Source of the DNA: Trebonia sp963737285
GTDB taxonomy: Bacteria > Actinomycetota > Actinomycetes > Streptosporangiales > Streptosporangiaceae
Assembly: GCA_963737285.1 (NCBI GenBank)
Contig: CAVTRT010000003.1
Coordinates: 3,968,001-4,032,000, forward strand
Reading direction: 5' to 3'
DNA: 64,000 nt
The notes below the pieces were generated by a model, which saw only the letters and a list, made by a program, of their open reading frames with translations, was not told where the DNA came from and searched no databases. The translations under genes and the position numbers were made by a program. Shown here piece after piece: positions 53,372 through 61,488 of this stretch (within the stretch, counting starts at the first letter, position 1; every line of letters begins with the position of its first letter).

Positions 53372-54040
53372 CTAGAACGGGGGCATCTGGGCGCTGCTCT
53401 GCAGCCGGGTCGCACGGACCACGTCAGCGGCGGTATAGGGGGCGCGGAACACGGAGATGACGGCCCACGGCGGGGCCTGCGCGTGGATCGCCGCGGCGAG
53501 CGCATGCGCCTCGTCCTGGTTTCGCGCGCCGACAAGCAGGTGCCTCCAGCGCCGCACCGGCGGGTGGCCCTGGGCCTTTAGCCGCCTGGCGAACGAGACG
53601 GCGTCGTGGTGCGACGCCAGATTGACGCGGATCTCCCAGGTAGCCGACCCGGTCGTGTCCGCGATGCGGGTATCGGCGGCGACCTCGCGGGCGGAGCCGT
53701 GCCTGCGCATGTCCAGCACCAGCGTGAGCCCGGTGTCATCCGGTACTGAGTCAGCCGAGTTGATCCAGCGGTCAGTAGACGGATCCCAGAAATGGGTCAC
53801 CATACTGGCGCGCAGGCGATGTGCGGCCAGCACGGCGCGGATTACCTCTTCCGCCGCCACGGCACCGTCGCGCGTGCCGGTGCAGAGGTAGAGATGAAGG
53901 TCGGTGACCGCGATCGCGACCCGCACGCCAAGCCGTTGCCTGACCTGGGCTTCGACCTCGTGCCCAGACAACTCCCGGGCCGCCCGCTTGGCAGGTGCCG
54001 GATCGTCAAAGGTGACCGTTACCCGCCAAGCGTCACTCAT
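53372..54040 (-). CDS. Hypothetical protein, about 222 aa
   Basis: MSDAWRVTVTFDDPAPAKRA starts a clean frame. Two similar alpha/beta halves seem present: VTVTFDDPAPAKRAARELSG with AEEVIRAVLAAHRLRASMVT, and WEIRVNLASHHDAVSFARRL with EAHALAAAIHAQAPPWAVIS. Each is a strand-helix-strand unit of the ACT/ferredoxin kind with a WD/W closing. I do not know the family. There is no signal peptide or ribosome site, so leaderless translation is possible. The frame is also open upstream into the next remnant, but the change in composition at the ATG is sharp. Confidence 0.65.
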   Translation of the reverse strand: MSDAWRVTVTFDDPAPAKRAARELSGHEVEAQVRQRLGVRVAIAVTDLHLYLCTGTRDGAVAAEEVIRAVLAAHRLRASMVTHFWDPSTDRWINSADSVPDDTGLTLVLDMRRHGSAREVAADTRIADTTGSATWEIRVNLASHHDAVSFARRLKAQGHPPVRRWRHLLVGARNQDEAHALAAAIHAQAPPWAVISVFRAPYTAADVVRATRLQSSAQMPPF

Positions 54041-54119
54041 GGCAGGAAAAGTAGCAGAAGCTCCAGGCGATAGCCGGCTCCCGTAGCGGCTGCCATCGCC
54101 ATGACCGTGACCCGTCGCC

Positions 54120-54849
54120 TCATGGTGGTGACACCTCGCTAGCTGGCCCGAGCGGGGTCCGTTGACCGTGTTGGGCTGACCGCCGGACGTGGGTGCCGGG
54201 TTGTTGCCGGAGCAGGCGAGCGGGCCGCCGATCGTGTTCGCCGCGATCAGCGCCGCCAGGGCGGGCGCGAGCAGGTCGCTTCCGCTCGTGACCGGGCCGC
54301 TGACGGTGCCGGTCACGAGGACCGACTGGCCGGACTTGATCGTGAGCGCGCCCGTGTTCGTTCCGCTGATCGCAGCCGTGAACATCACGGACTCGATCAG
54401 CCCACCCGAGGTGCCGGAACCGAAGTTCGCGTCCCCGGAGTACTGCGCTGTCAGGCTGGCGCTGCCGCCGGGCAGCGCGCTCGTGGTCAGCGACGCGGTG
54501 CCGCTGCTGAGCGCTGCAGTGGCCAGCGCGGCGGTCCCGTCGTAGAAGGTGACGGTGCCGGTGGGGGTGCCCGCTCCCTGTCCGGCCAGCGTTACGGTCG
54601 CGGTGAAGGTCAGCTTCTGGCCGAACTTCGTTGTGTTCGCCGTGTTCGCCGTGTTCGCCGTGGACTTCAGCGTGACGACGGCCGAGTTGGGCGTGATCGT
54701 GAGCGTCCCGGGCTGGTAGGCGATCGTGTACTCAGGCGAGTTGAGACCGCCGGGCGTGACCTGGTAGGCGCCCGGCGCGCTGCTGGCGGTCGCGGTCGTG
54801 GTAAACGACAAAGATTGGCCAGCGGATACCTGGGTTTCCGCAATTAACC
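54120..54849 (-). pseudogene. Secreted Ig-like-repeat protein remnant
   Basis: YTIAYQPGTLTITPNSAVVT (MBG-type end), FGQKLTFTATVTLAGQGAGT and ASLTAQYSGDANFGSGTSGG (Ig-like 3_5 repeat), then the cell-wall style end NTIGGPLACSGNNPAPTSGG. There is no start: the sequence simply begins near 54849. The frame continues without a stop into the hypothetical gene. A three-fold Ala-Asn-Thr microrepeat (CGTGTTCGC units, 54637-54660) lies inside. Confidence 0.6.
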
Positions 54850-54855
54850 GGTGAT

Positions 54856-54930
54856 CTATGTGAACTTGTCCATGACCATGCCCAGGATCGACTTCACACT
54901 AGCCTGCACCAGTGCGCCCGGTTCTTCGCG
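54856..54930 (-). pseudogene. Fragment of an HNH-nuclease paralogue
   Basis: LVQASVKSILGMVMDKF copies LVQAAVKSIPGMVMDKF of the intact HNH gene (codons near 37.6 kb), with about 45 matching bases. The sequence breaks off right after, exactly where the Ig-like remnant begins. Confidence 0.65.
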
Positions 54931-55237
54931 TGGGGCCGGGCGCACTCTTTCGGCGGGGGACGCGTCGGAAAACAAGTTACCGATGTCCGATTTAACCCGA
55001 CGGCCAGGCCGTACCCCGCCCTTCCCTGCCGCCTCGAAGTCATGATCACGTGTCGAAACCGTTGTTATCACACGGAAATTACACGTAACCATGTGATCTG
55101 CTGTCTGTGGACTCGGAAATCCAGTAAAACGGACAACGTTCGCCAGGCGGGCATTAGGTCCCTCCTCCCTATACGCGCAGCCGGGGTCTCGTGCAACGCG
55201 AGTCCCCCTGATGAACGCCCCAAAGCGGGTGGCCTGG

Positions 55238-55405
55238 TCAGGCGCGGCGGGTGTGCGCCGCGACGGTCGCCGCCTGCCGGGCCTGGGCGAACTGAGGCAG
55301 CTCAGACAGGGCCTTCTTGACGGGAACCTTGCAGAAGTAGCCCGCGCCGAACGCGATGTTCTGGAGCACGTACCAGAATGCCTCGGCCCCGCGCCAGCAG
55401 CAGTA
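55238..55405 (-). pseudogene. Small conserved actinobacterial protein, 5' end damaged
   Basis: GAEAFWYVLQNIAFGAGYFC then KVPVKKALSELPQFAQARQA and TGA is a characteristic small actinobacterial protein with one hydrophobic helix (usually about 50-60 aa). A TGA lies just upstream and no ATG/GTG precedes it in frame except GTG inside the helix. The overlapping frame just upstream reads FSGCTSAEEGVPVSPSKSSQ, a lipoprotein-like start that may once have been fused or adjacent. Confidence 0.5.
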
Positions 55406-56047
55406 TCAGCGCCGGCCACAGCGGTCGGCGCGGCCGCGGCAGTCAAGCTGGCCGCGGCATCGGTAGCCTGCGAGGACTTGGACGGGCTTACAGGGACACC
55501 CTCTTCAGCAGACGTGCATCCGGAGAACATAGAGGTCGTCTCTAGCACTGAGAGCTGTTAGCGGGATCGCTGCGACGGGTGCAGCCCACCCGTCGCGCTG
55601 CACAGATTCAACGCATGAAGCGGGCGTCATCCCAAAAGGATGGCGCCCGCTTCGTTCCTGCGCGGCCCCGGGCGCCACGCTGGTGAAGTGACCACCGGGA
55701 AACGGGCCGACCCGCACGTCGGTCTTTCCAGGCCAGACTGGACGGCAATGCCAGAACCGGCAAAGGGAAGAGAGAAAAGGTACGTATTCGGAAATCTTGC
55801 GAATCGGCTTGCGTTTGCGCCGGTAAGAACTATCACGCTCATCGCTAGCTATACATTTCCGAATGCTTAAGCAAAAAAAATGATCGGCGCCCCTGTGGCC
55901 GCGAATGCCCCCGCGAGCGGCGGCGATCCGCGCGCCACGCAAAGGAATCCAAGCTGGCTACTGAGGCGCACCCGTTCGGCGTGCTAGTCTGCGCATAGAT
56001 CGCAGTGAAATGAATGCGCATCTAACGTATTCCGGGAGGGTGAACTT
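55406..56047. other. Intergenic region with terminator and lower-GC part
   Basis: No supported gene. A lipoprotein-like fragment (minus strand, 55406-55550) and a strong hairpin (55617-55653) are followed by an AT-richer stretch around 55790-55890 with an A8 run. This probably insulates the P450 operon. GGGAGG eight bases before ATG 56048 is that operon's ribosome site. Confidence 0.45.
55617..55653. terminator. Strong 16-bp hairpin
   Basis: GAAGCGGGCGTCATCC and GGATGGCGCCCGCTTC pair over all 16 positions (one G-T wobble) around CAAAA. It lies between the fragment region and the P450 operon; no intact gene ends close by. Confidence 0.75.
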
Positions 56048-56578
56048 ATGCGAATCACGCCAATTACCTATTCCGCCGCGGCAATCTTGCTGGGCGCAGG
56101 CGCGGCCTTGCTGCCGGCCATGTCAGTGCAGGCCGCAACCCTGGGCACGCTGACGTGCCAGGGCACCGAGTCCATCGCCTACTCGCCGCCGCTGACCCCC
56201 GCCCCGCAGGCCACCAAGATCAGCGCGGAGACTACCTTCGGCCCCTGCGTCTCCACGGACCTGTCCATCGATGGCGGAATGGCCCGCGTCCACGCGGTAA
56301 GCCCGTCCGCTTCCTGCGACGGGCTTACCGAGGGAACCGTCAAGACGACCATCACCTGGAGCAACGGCAATACCAGCACCTTCTCCGCCACTAGGACCAC
56401 AGACGACATCAATGGCCAGATCGTCACCACGGACACCGGCGTCATCGCCAGCGGGGAATTCGCGGGGAACAAAGCGACCGAGGTCACCACTCTCCCGGAC
56501 CTGGACCCGGCTGCGTGCGAGACAACCGGTATAGCCAGCGCCTCGGGCACCGCCACCTTCGAGATCCTGCCAATCTAG
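56048..56578 (+). CDS. Small secreted protein, unknown function
   Basis: 176 aa, ATG with GGGAGG at eight bases. The signal peptide MRITPITYSAAAILLGAGAA ends near VQA. The mature part has cysteines in LGTLTCQGTES, TFGPCVSTD, SPSASCDGLTEG and DPAACETTG, probably two disulfides. A Thr-rich strand pattern (WSNGNTSTFSATRTTDDING) resembles the exported protein at 3981-4532. It ends eight bases before the P450 start, so cotranscription is likely, though its role beside a pigment operon is unclear. Confidence 0.75.
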   Translation: MRITPITYSAAAILLGAGAALLPAMSVQAATLGTLTCQGTESIAYSPPLTPAPQATKISAETTFGPCVSTDLSIDGGMARVHAVSPSASCDGLTEGTVKTTITWSNGNTSTFSATRTTDDINGQIVTTDTGVIASGEFAGNKATEVTTLPDLDPAACETTGIASASGTATFEILPI

Positions 56579-56585
56579 AAGTGCG

Positions 56586-57791
56586 ATGAACCCGTCAGAT
56601 GGGGTATGGCACTGCCCCTTCATGCACGACGGCGCGCTGGACTTCGACCCGTTGCTCCGGCAGCTGCTCACCGAGGCCCCGGTCGCTCGGATCCGCCTGC
56701 CGTACGGCGAGGGCGAGGCATGGCTGGTGACCCGGTACTCCGACGTCCGGCGGGTGACGGCCGACCGCCGGTTCAGCCGGTCGGCCGGCATCGGCCGGGA
56801 CCTGCCCCGCATGACGCCGGAGCCCATCGCCCAGCCGGAACAGATCAACCTCATGGACCCGCCGGCGCACAGCCGTCTGCGCCGGCTTGTCGCGAAGGGC
56901 TTCACCAGCGACCGGGTGGAGCAGCTCCGGCTGGCGACGCAGCACACTGCGAGCATGCTCCTGGACGAGATGGCGGCCGCCGGCGCGCCCGCGGACCTGG
57001 TGCGCCACCTGTCCGCGCGGCTTCCGCTGATCACCATCTGCGAGCTGCTGGGCGTCCCGGCGCAGGACCGGGCCCGACTGCGCGGCTGGGCGACGACGAT
57101 GATGAGCACCGGCCTGCGGGACCGCGTGGCGGCCAAGGACGCCAAGCAGGGCCTGCGGGCCTATTTCGTCGACCTGACAGCCCGACGGCGCCACGACCCC
57201 GGCACCGATCTGCTCAGTGCCCTGGCGGTGGCCCGCGACGACGGGGAGCTCCTCGACGACCAGGAGCTGGCGGTTATGGGACTCCTGATGCTGGTCAGCG
57301 GCCATGACACCAGCGTTGCCCAGATCAGCAACATCGCCTACACCTTGCTGACCCATCCGCGGCAGCTTGCCTGGCTGCGGGCCGACCCGGCCCGGCTCCC
57401 GGGCGCCCTCGAGGAACTGCTGCGCTTCATCCCGTTCCGCCAGGGCGTCGGAATTCCTCGGGTAGCCACCGAGGACGTGACGATAGGCGCAGCGACCATC
57501 AAGGCAGGAGAAGCGGTGCACGTCTCCTACCTCACCGCGAACCGGGATCCGGCCCAGTGGGAACGGCCCGACGAGCTCGACCTGACCCGCACCGCGGACA
57601 GCCACATGACGTTCGGCTACGGCACCCACCACTGCATCGGCGCCAGCCTGGCCACGATGGAGCTCCAGGTCGCCATCGGGACGCTGCTTGACCGGTTCCC
57701 GCGATTGCGGCTGGCCGTGCCCGCCGCCAGCGTGCACTGGAACACAGCGTCGATCTGGCGCTACCCGCTGGCCCTGCCGATCGCGTGGTGA
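56586..57791 (+). CDS. Cytochrome P450, CYP158-like
   Basis: 401 aa. Heme motif FGYGTHHCIGASLATMEL with the thiolate Cys; I-helix LVSGHDTSVAQI (the A-G-x-x-T region with Ser-Gly-His-Asp-Thr); K-helix EELLRF with Glu-x-x-Arg altered to ELLRFIPF. Gene order P450-type III PKS matches the CYP158/RppA pair that polymerises flaviolin in streptomycetes, although there the PKS often comes first. It uses reduced ferredoxin supplied elsewhere. It ends ten bases before rppA. Confidence 0.88.
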   Translation: MNPSDGVWHCPFMHDGALDFDPLLRQLLTEAPVARIRLPYGEGEAWLVTRYSDVRRVTADRRFSRSAGIGRDLPRMTPEPIAQPEQINLMDPPAHSRLRRLVAKGFTSDRVEQLRLATQHTASMLLDEMAAAGAPADLVRHLSARLPLITICELLGVPAQDRARLRGWATTMMSTGLRDRVAAKDAKQGLRAYFVDLTARRRHDPGTDLLSALAVARDDGELLDDQELAVMGLLMLVSGHDTSVAQISNIAYTLLTHPRQLAWLRADPARLPGALEELLRFIPFRQGVGIPRVATEDVTIGAATIKAGEAVHVSYLTANRDPAQWERPDELDLTRTADSHMTFGYGTHHCIGASLATMELQVAIGTLLDRFPRLRLAVPAASVHWNTASIWRYPLALPIAW

Positions 57792-57800
57792 CAGGCGGCC

Positions 57801-58847
57801 ATGGCAACTTTGTGCAGGCCGGCGGTCGCGGTGCCCGAGTACGTCATCACGCTGGACGAGACGCTGGAACTCGCCCGCAGCCTTCATGCCGGGCACCAGC
57901 AGCTCGGCCTGGCGCTACGGCTCATCGAGCATACCGGCGTGCTCACCCGGCACATCGTCCGGCCGATCGGCGAGACGCTGCGCCAGCAGGACTTCGAGCA
58001 GCGCAACCTCCTCTACCAGGCGGAGGCCCGGGCGCGCGTGCCCGACGTCATCCGCCAAGCCCTCGACCACGCGGAACTTACGGCCAGGTCCGTCGATCTC
58101 ATCGTGTACGTCTCCTGCACGGGCTTCACGATGCCGTCGCTGACAGCCTGGATGATCAACTCGCTGGGCTTCCGGCGCGACACCCGTCAGCTGCCGATCG
58201 CCCAGCTCGGCTGTGCCGGCGGCGGCGCGGCGATTAACCGGGCGCACGATTTTTGCACGGCGTACCCGCAGGCTAACGCACTGATCGTGGCCTGCGAATT
58301 CTGCTCGCTCTGCTACCAGCCAGCCGACCTGGGGGTCGGCTCGCTGCTGTCCAACGGCCTGTTCGGCGACGCGATCGCCGCGGCGGTCGTCCGCGGCGAG
58401 GGCGGCGCCGGCATCCGGCTGGAACGCAACGGCTCGCACCTGGTTCCTGGCACCGAGGACTGGATCTCCTACCGTGTGGCCGGCACCGGGTTCCACTTCC
58501 AGCTGGACAAGCGCGTGCCGGCCACGATGCCGATGCTGGCGCCGGCACTGCGCTCGCTGGCCGGGCGGCACAGCTGGGACATCTCGGCGCTGGACTTCTA
58601 CATCGTGCACGCAGGCGGGCCGCGCATCCTGGAAGACCTGTGCAAGTGCCTGTCGCTGACTTCGGACATGTTCCGCTTCAGCCGGGCAACCCTCACCGAA
58701 CGGGGCAACCTCGCCAGCGCGACGATCTTCGACGCGCTGAGCCGGCTCTTCGACGAAGGCGCCGTGGCCGAGCGCGGTCCCGGCCTGATCGCGGGCTTCG
58801 GGCCTGGTATCACAGCCGAGATCACGCTGGGCCGCTGGACGGGCTAG
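57801..58847 (+). CDS. rppA: 1,3,6,8-tetrahydroxynaphthalene synthase (type III PKS)
   Basis: 348 aa. The catalytic triad falls at the positions known for RppA: Cys138 (QLGCAGGGAA), His270 (VHAGGPRILED), Asn303 (ERGNLASATIF), with Cys106 in SCTGFTMPS as in tetrahydroxynaphthalene synthases. It condenses five malonyl-CoA to THN, which oxidises to flaviolin. It follows the P450 by ten bases, and the two form a pigment/protectant operon. The 3' end overlaps the convergent RloB-like frame by 26 bases. Confidence 0.92.
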   Translation: MATLCRPAVAVPEYVITLDETLELARSLHAGHQQLGLALRLIEHTGVLTRHIVRPIGETLRQQDFEQRNLLYQAEARARVPDVIRQALDHAELTARSVDLIVYVSCTGFTMPSLTAWMINSLGFRRDTRQLPIAQLGCAGGGAAINRAHDFCTAYPQANALIVACEFCSLCYQPADLGVGSLLSNGLFGDAIAAAVVRGEGGAGIRLERNGSHLVPGTEDWISYRVAGTGFHFQLDKRVPATMPMLAPALRSLAGRHSWDISALDFYIVHAGGPRILEDLCKCLSLTSDMFRFSRATLTERGNLASATIFDALSRLFDEGAVAERGPGLIAGFGPGITAEITLGRWTG

Positions 58848-59460
58848 TACGGCCCGCGCGGACGCGGCCACGCACTACGCTATGAGGGTTGGACCGTGGC
58901 GGCGATCCGTCTAGTCCATGCTTCTTGTCGAGCGCCTGCGCACGCTGACGGGCCTCCTCATACCGTCCAGCTAGCTCGGCGAGGGCGGCAGTCGTCGGCG
59001 ATTTGTCGCACTTGAGCAGGTCAGCCGACTTGCGCTGGGCATCGCCGCGATGTATCGCGGCGTTCTGGTCCTGGAAGTGAAGCAGGAACCACAGCTCGAT
59101 GCACGGGTTGCTGACCGCGACACTGATTCCCGACGAGGCTGCCAGCAGGAGCGCCTGGTCAACGTGGGGATGCTCGTCAATGTCGAACACGCACCAGTAC
59201 TCATGGTAAGCATCACCGCGCCCTCGCCTGGCTGACCGCCGATCCGCGGCACGTCTAGCGGCGGCAGTCTCGACGAGCTGCAGCGGTGCCCCGTGGAACT
59301 CGTCGATGGTGACGATGACGCGTTCACGGTGCATCCGGTACCAGCGCGTCAGGTAGATCGGCTCGGTCTTCTTCCCCTCGGTGAAGACCAGGATCGACCG
59401 TCGCTCAGCGGCACTGGAAGCTCCACGCCGTCTAGCTTGTGCCAGCGCTGGCCCGGACAG
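58822..59460 (-). CDS. RloB-like protein (Toprim-related), non-standard start
   Basis: About 210 aa. RRSILVFTEGKKTEPIYLTR is the RloB entry strand with the EGxxTEP motif; FDIDEHPHVDQALLLA and VSNPCIELWFLLHFQDQ are its conserved DxDxH and NPxxExWxLLH motifs. In frame there is no ATG/GTG/TTG before this; a CTG at 59458-59460, seven bases after the DinB stop, may serve as start or be a mutated ATG. The last about 25 residues (after LDGSPP) look shifted out of frame. RloB is usually paired with the RloA ATPase in abortive-infection-like loci; no RloA is adjacent. Confidence 0.65.
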   Translation of the reverse strand: MSGPALAQARRRGASSAAERRSILVFTEGKKTEPIYLTRWYRMHRERVIVTIDEFHGAPLQLVETAAARRAADRRSARRGRGDAYHEYWCVFDIDEHPHVDQALLLAASSGISVAVSNPCIELWFLLHFQDQNAAIHRGDAQRKSADLLKCDKSPTTAALAELAGRYEEARQRAQALDKKHGLDGSPPRSNPHSVVRGRVRAGRTSPSSGPA

Positions 59461-59464
59461 CGGC

Positions 59465-59971
59465 TTAGGCGCCTACGGTCCCGTCGACACCTTCACGCAG
59501 GAAGTCCGCGTGCCCGTTATGGCGGCCGTACTCCAGGAGCACGTGAACCATCACCATCCGCAGCGACACGTCCTCACCCCATCTTGGCTGATGCCCGGCC
59601 AGGTCCAGGGACTCGGCCTCCCGCTCAATGCGGCGCGAGTTCTCGGCCTCCGCCTCCCAGGCCGTGAACGCCTCAGCCCTGGTTGACGCGCTCGCGTCGT
59701 ACGCCGCCTGGAAGTCGGTCTTCTCGGACCAGACCAGTGGCGCATCGTTGTCCTCGAACACCCGCCGGAACCAGGTACGCTCCACCTCCGCCATGTGCCG
59801 CACCAGGCCAAGCAGCGAAAGCGTCGACGGCGGCATCGACCGCTGCCGCAGCTCCGCATCGGTGAGCCCTTCGCACTTCATTGCGAGGGTCGCACGGTGG
59901 TAATCGAGGAAGCCCCGCAGCATGTCGCGTTCGCTGCCAAAGCTGGGCGGGCCCATCCGATTGTCGGTCAC
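59465..59971 (-). CDS. DinB/DUF664 family protein
   Basis: 168 aa from GTG (VTDNRMGPPSFGSERDML) after GAGGAGG at eight bases. The DinB four-helix pattern is clear: MLRGFLDYHRATLAMKCEGL, TLSLLGLVRHMAEVERTWFR with the metal His, and HVLLEYGRHNGHADFLREGV with the H-x3-H pair. Actinobacterial members act as thiol-dependent S-transferases or unknown metal enzymes. It sits directly upstream of the RloB-like gene. Confidence 0.85.
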   Translation of the reverse strand: MTDNRMGPPSFGSERDMLRGFLDYHRATLAMKCEGLTDAELRQRSMPPSTLSLLGLVRHMAEVERTWFRRVFEDNDAPLVWSEKTDFQAAYDASASTRAEAFTAWEAEAENSRRIEREAESLDLAGHQPRWGEDVSLRMVMVHVLLEYGRHNGHADFLREGVDGTVGA

Positions 59972-60014
59972 TGGTCGTCCTCCTCGTCTGTGCCTGTGCT
60001 CAGGCCAGAATCTA

Positions 60015-60152
60015 TGCTGTACGCCCTCGCCGAGCCCGCGGGCCACCCGCCAGTAGTTGGAGAAGCGCCGAGCGGCCAAAGCTGAGAAGCGCGACGGCTT
60101 CACCGACCGGATCATCTGGGCCGGGAAACGTCCGGCCGACGCAGCTGGCTAA
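60015..60152 (+). pseudogene. C-terminal remnant of a MazG-like gene
   Basis: LYALAEPAG, then after a shift LEKRRAAKAEKRDGFTDRII and a TAA, repeats the end of the intact MazG-like protein (LEKLRAAKANKRGGFTDRII). DNA similarity over about 95 bases is high. Upstream sequence belongs to the DinB promoter side. Confidence 0.7.
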
Positions 60153-60412
60153 TCCTGGCGGATCCCCCGCAAAGCGGCCTGCTGGGCGGCCACCTCCGCC
60201 ACGACCGCGAGGGCCGCGACCACGATCGCGGCCACGGGCAGGCCGCGATCGATCAGGAAGTGCTCGGTCACGATGGCGGCGAGGCACACCACGACCATCG
60301 CGATCCGTACGGGACGGCCCGAGGCGGGATAGCGGAGGTTCCGGAAGCCCACGGCAAGCCGTACCCGGCCAGCGACCGCGCGAGCCGGCCGTGACGCGGC
60401 AGCGGAATCCAT
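60149..60412 (-). CDS. Small membrane protein
   Basis: 87 aa (MDSAAASRPARAVAGRVRLA). Two hydrophobic segments, VRIAMVVVCLAAIVTEHFLI and PVAAIVVAALAVVAEVAAQQ, with a basic N-terminus predicted inside. Its TAG overlaps the end of the MazG remnant. No family recognised; the start is inferred from the ATG nearest the basic segment. Confidence 0.5.
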   Translation of the reverse strand: MDSAAASRPARAVAGRVRLAVGFRNLRYPASGRPVRIAMVVVCLAAIVTEHFLIDRGLPVAAIVVAALAVVAEVAAQQAALRGIRQD

Positions 60413-60482
60413 CTGCGCTCCCGCTTGACCGCGGGACAACCCCTTCTTGTGTGCCGATTGTCCGGGTGCTGAATCCGTCTTA

Positions 60483-61010
60483 TTACGCGCCGTACGGGAT
60501 GTTGGCTTCCTGTTCGATGTACTGGACGCGCCGGATCCACAGGAACCCGTGGAAGGTGACCGTGCCGTCATGGAAGGTCAGCTGTCCGCGGCGGATGAAC
60601 CGAGAGATCCCGGACTCCGGGTTCGGGCTTCCGAGACGCACAAGGCCGGGTCCGCGCCGGTAGGCGGCGAGCCGCCGGCCCGGGATATGGAATGGAAGGT
60701 CCCGGTAGATGTAGACATTGTCGCCGGTGACGATCACGATGCGATGGAAGTAGAACGACAGCAGGCTGACTGCGAGATCCACAAGTCCGCCGACGGCGGG
60801 GATGAACCTGGAGACGTCCTCGGCCACGCCGAAGACAAGCATCGTGAGCAGGTTGTTGAAGGTGAACGCCACGGCGACAGCCTGCTCGTCCAGGTGGGCG
60901 CGGCGCGCCACGCGCTGTGCCATCCGCTGGTTGTACCTCGTGACGGTGATCTGACGGGCACTGACGTACGTGCCGCTGCCCGGACCCTGTTCCGGCATCT
61001 GTGCTTTCAC
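60483..61010 (-). CDS. Hypothetical protein with hydrophobic hairpin and PH-like tail
   Basis: 175 aa. After YVSARQITVTRYNQRMAQRV comes a hydrophobic region (AVAFTFNNLLTMLVFGVAED, PAVGGLVDLAVSLLSFYFHR). A beta-rich part follows (RIVIVTGDNVYIYRDLPFHI, LTFHDGTVTFHGFLWIRRVQ) that looks like a membrane-associated PH-type domain. The start is ATG at 61010; an ATG four codons later is equally possible. It lies 70 bases upstream of the small membrane protein in the same direction. Confidence 0.65.
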   Translation of the reverse strand: MKAQMPEQGPGSGTYVSARQITVTRYNQRMAQRVARRAHLDEQAVAVAFTFNNLLTMLVFGVAEDVSRFIPAVGGLVDLAVSLLSFYFHRIVIVTGDNVYIYRDLPFHIPGRRLAAYRRGPGLVRLGSPNPESGISRFIRRGQLTFHDGTVTFHGFLWIRRVQYIEQEANIPYGA

Positions 61011-61488
61011 CGGGCAATCGTATGTCCGCGCGTAGCCGCATAAGACAATTAAACGGGTAACAAGACGTGAAAAGGCCTGTGCTCCCGGGCTCGCGCGTTG
61101 GCGTCAGGAACGAAGGGTGCGCAGGCCGGTGCGACTTCGCTGACCAGGATCTCGGGCTGTTCCAAGGCCGCGAAATGCCCGGCTTGTTCTCCCCCGGCCC
61201 GTGTCCCGAAACCAGGCCGCCCCGGCCTGGGCAGGCCCAAAGGCAGCAGCACGGGGCCAGCCACCCGCCACCTTCTCCCAGGTGAAGCAGACATACCACG
61301 CGCCCCGGAACGGCCCCTGAACAGGGAAAAGATTAAAAGCTAAGCTAACCGTTAGGGCGGTGACGACCCATCAACTGCTATGTGATGATGTGCATGCATA
61401 TGGTGACAGCCCGGCGGCACCAGGCTAGGGTCGTCTTGACCTGATGGCGTGAGTGGCGCTGCCATCGAAGCGAGCGCGAGGTGGTGTG
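61011..61488. other. Intergenic region with an alpha/beta-hydrolase fragment
   Basis: On the minus strand (about 61100-61260) GEQAGHFAALEQPEILVSEV is the C-terminal His-containing end of an epoxide-hydrolase-like enzyme; nothing else of that gene remains. Around 61330-61370 the sequence is AT-richer (AAGCTAAGCTAACCGTTAGGG) and may hold the promoter of the trypsin-NB-ARC operon. The frame of the next gene is open from GTG 61453. Confidence 0.45.

Noticed and set aside
55505..55942. 145-aa leftward frame in the AT-richer region
   Set aside because: Spans a strong hairpin and changes composition midway; no ribosome site.
56595..57896. 433-aa leftward open frame
   Set aside because: Antisense of the P450 gene; the P450 heme and helix motifs decide the strand.
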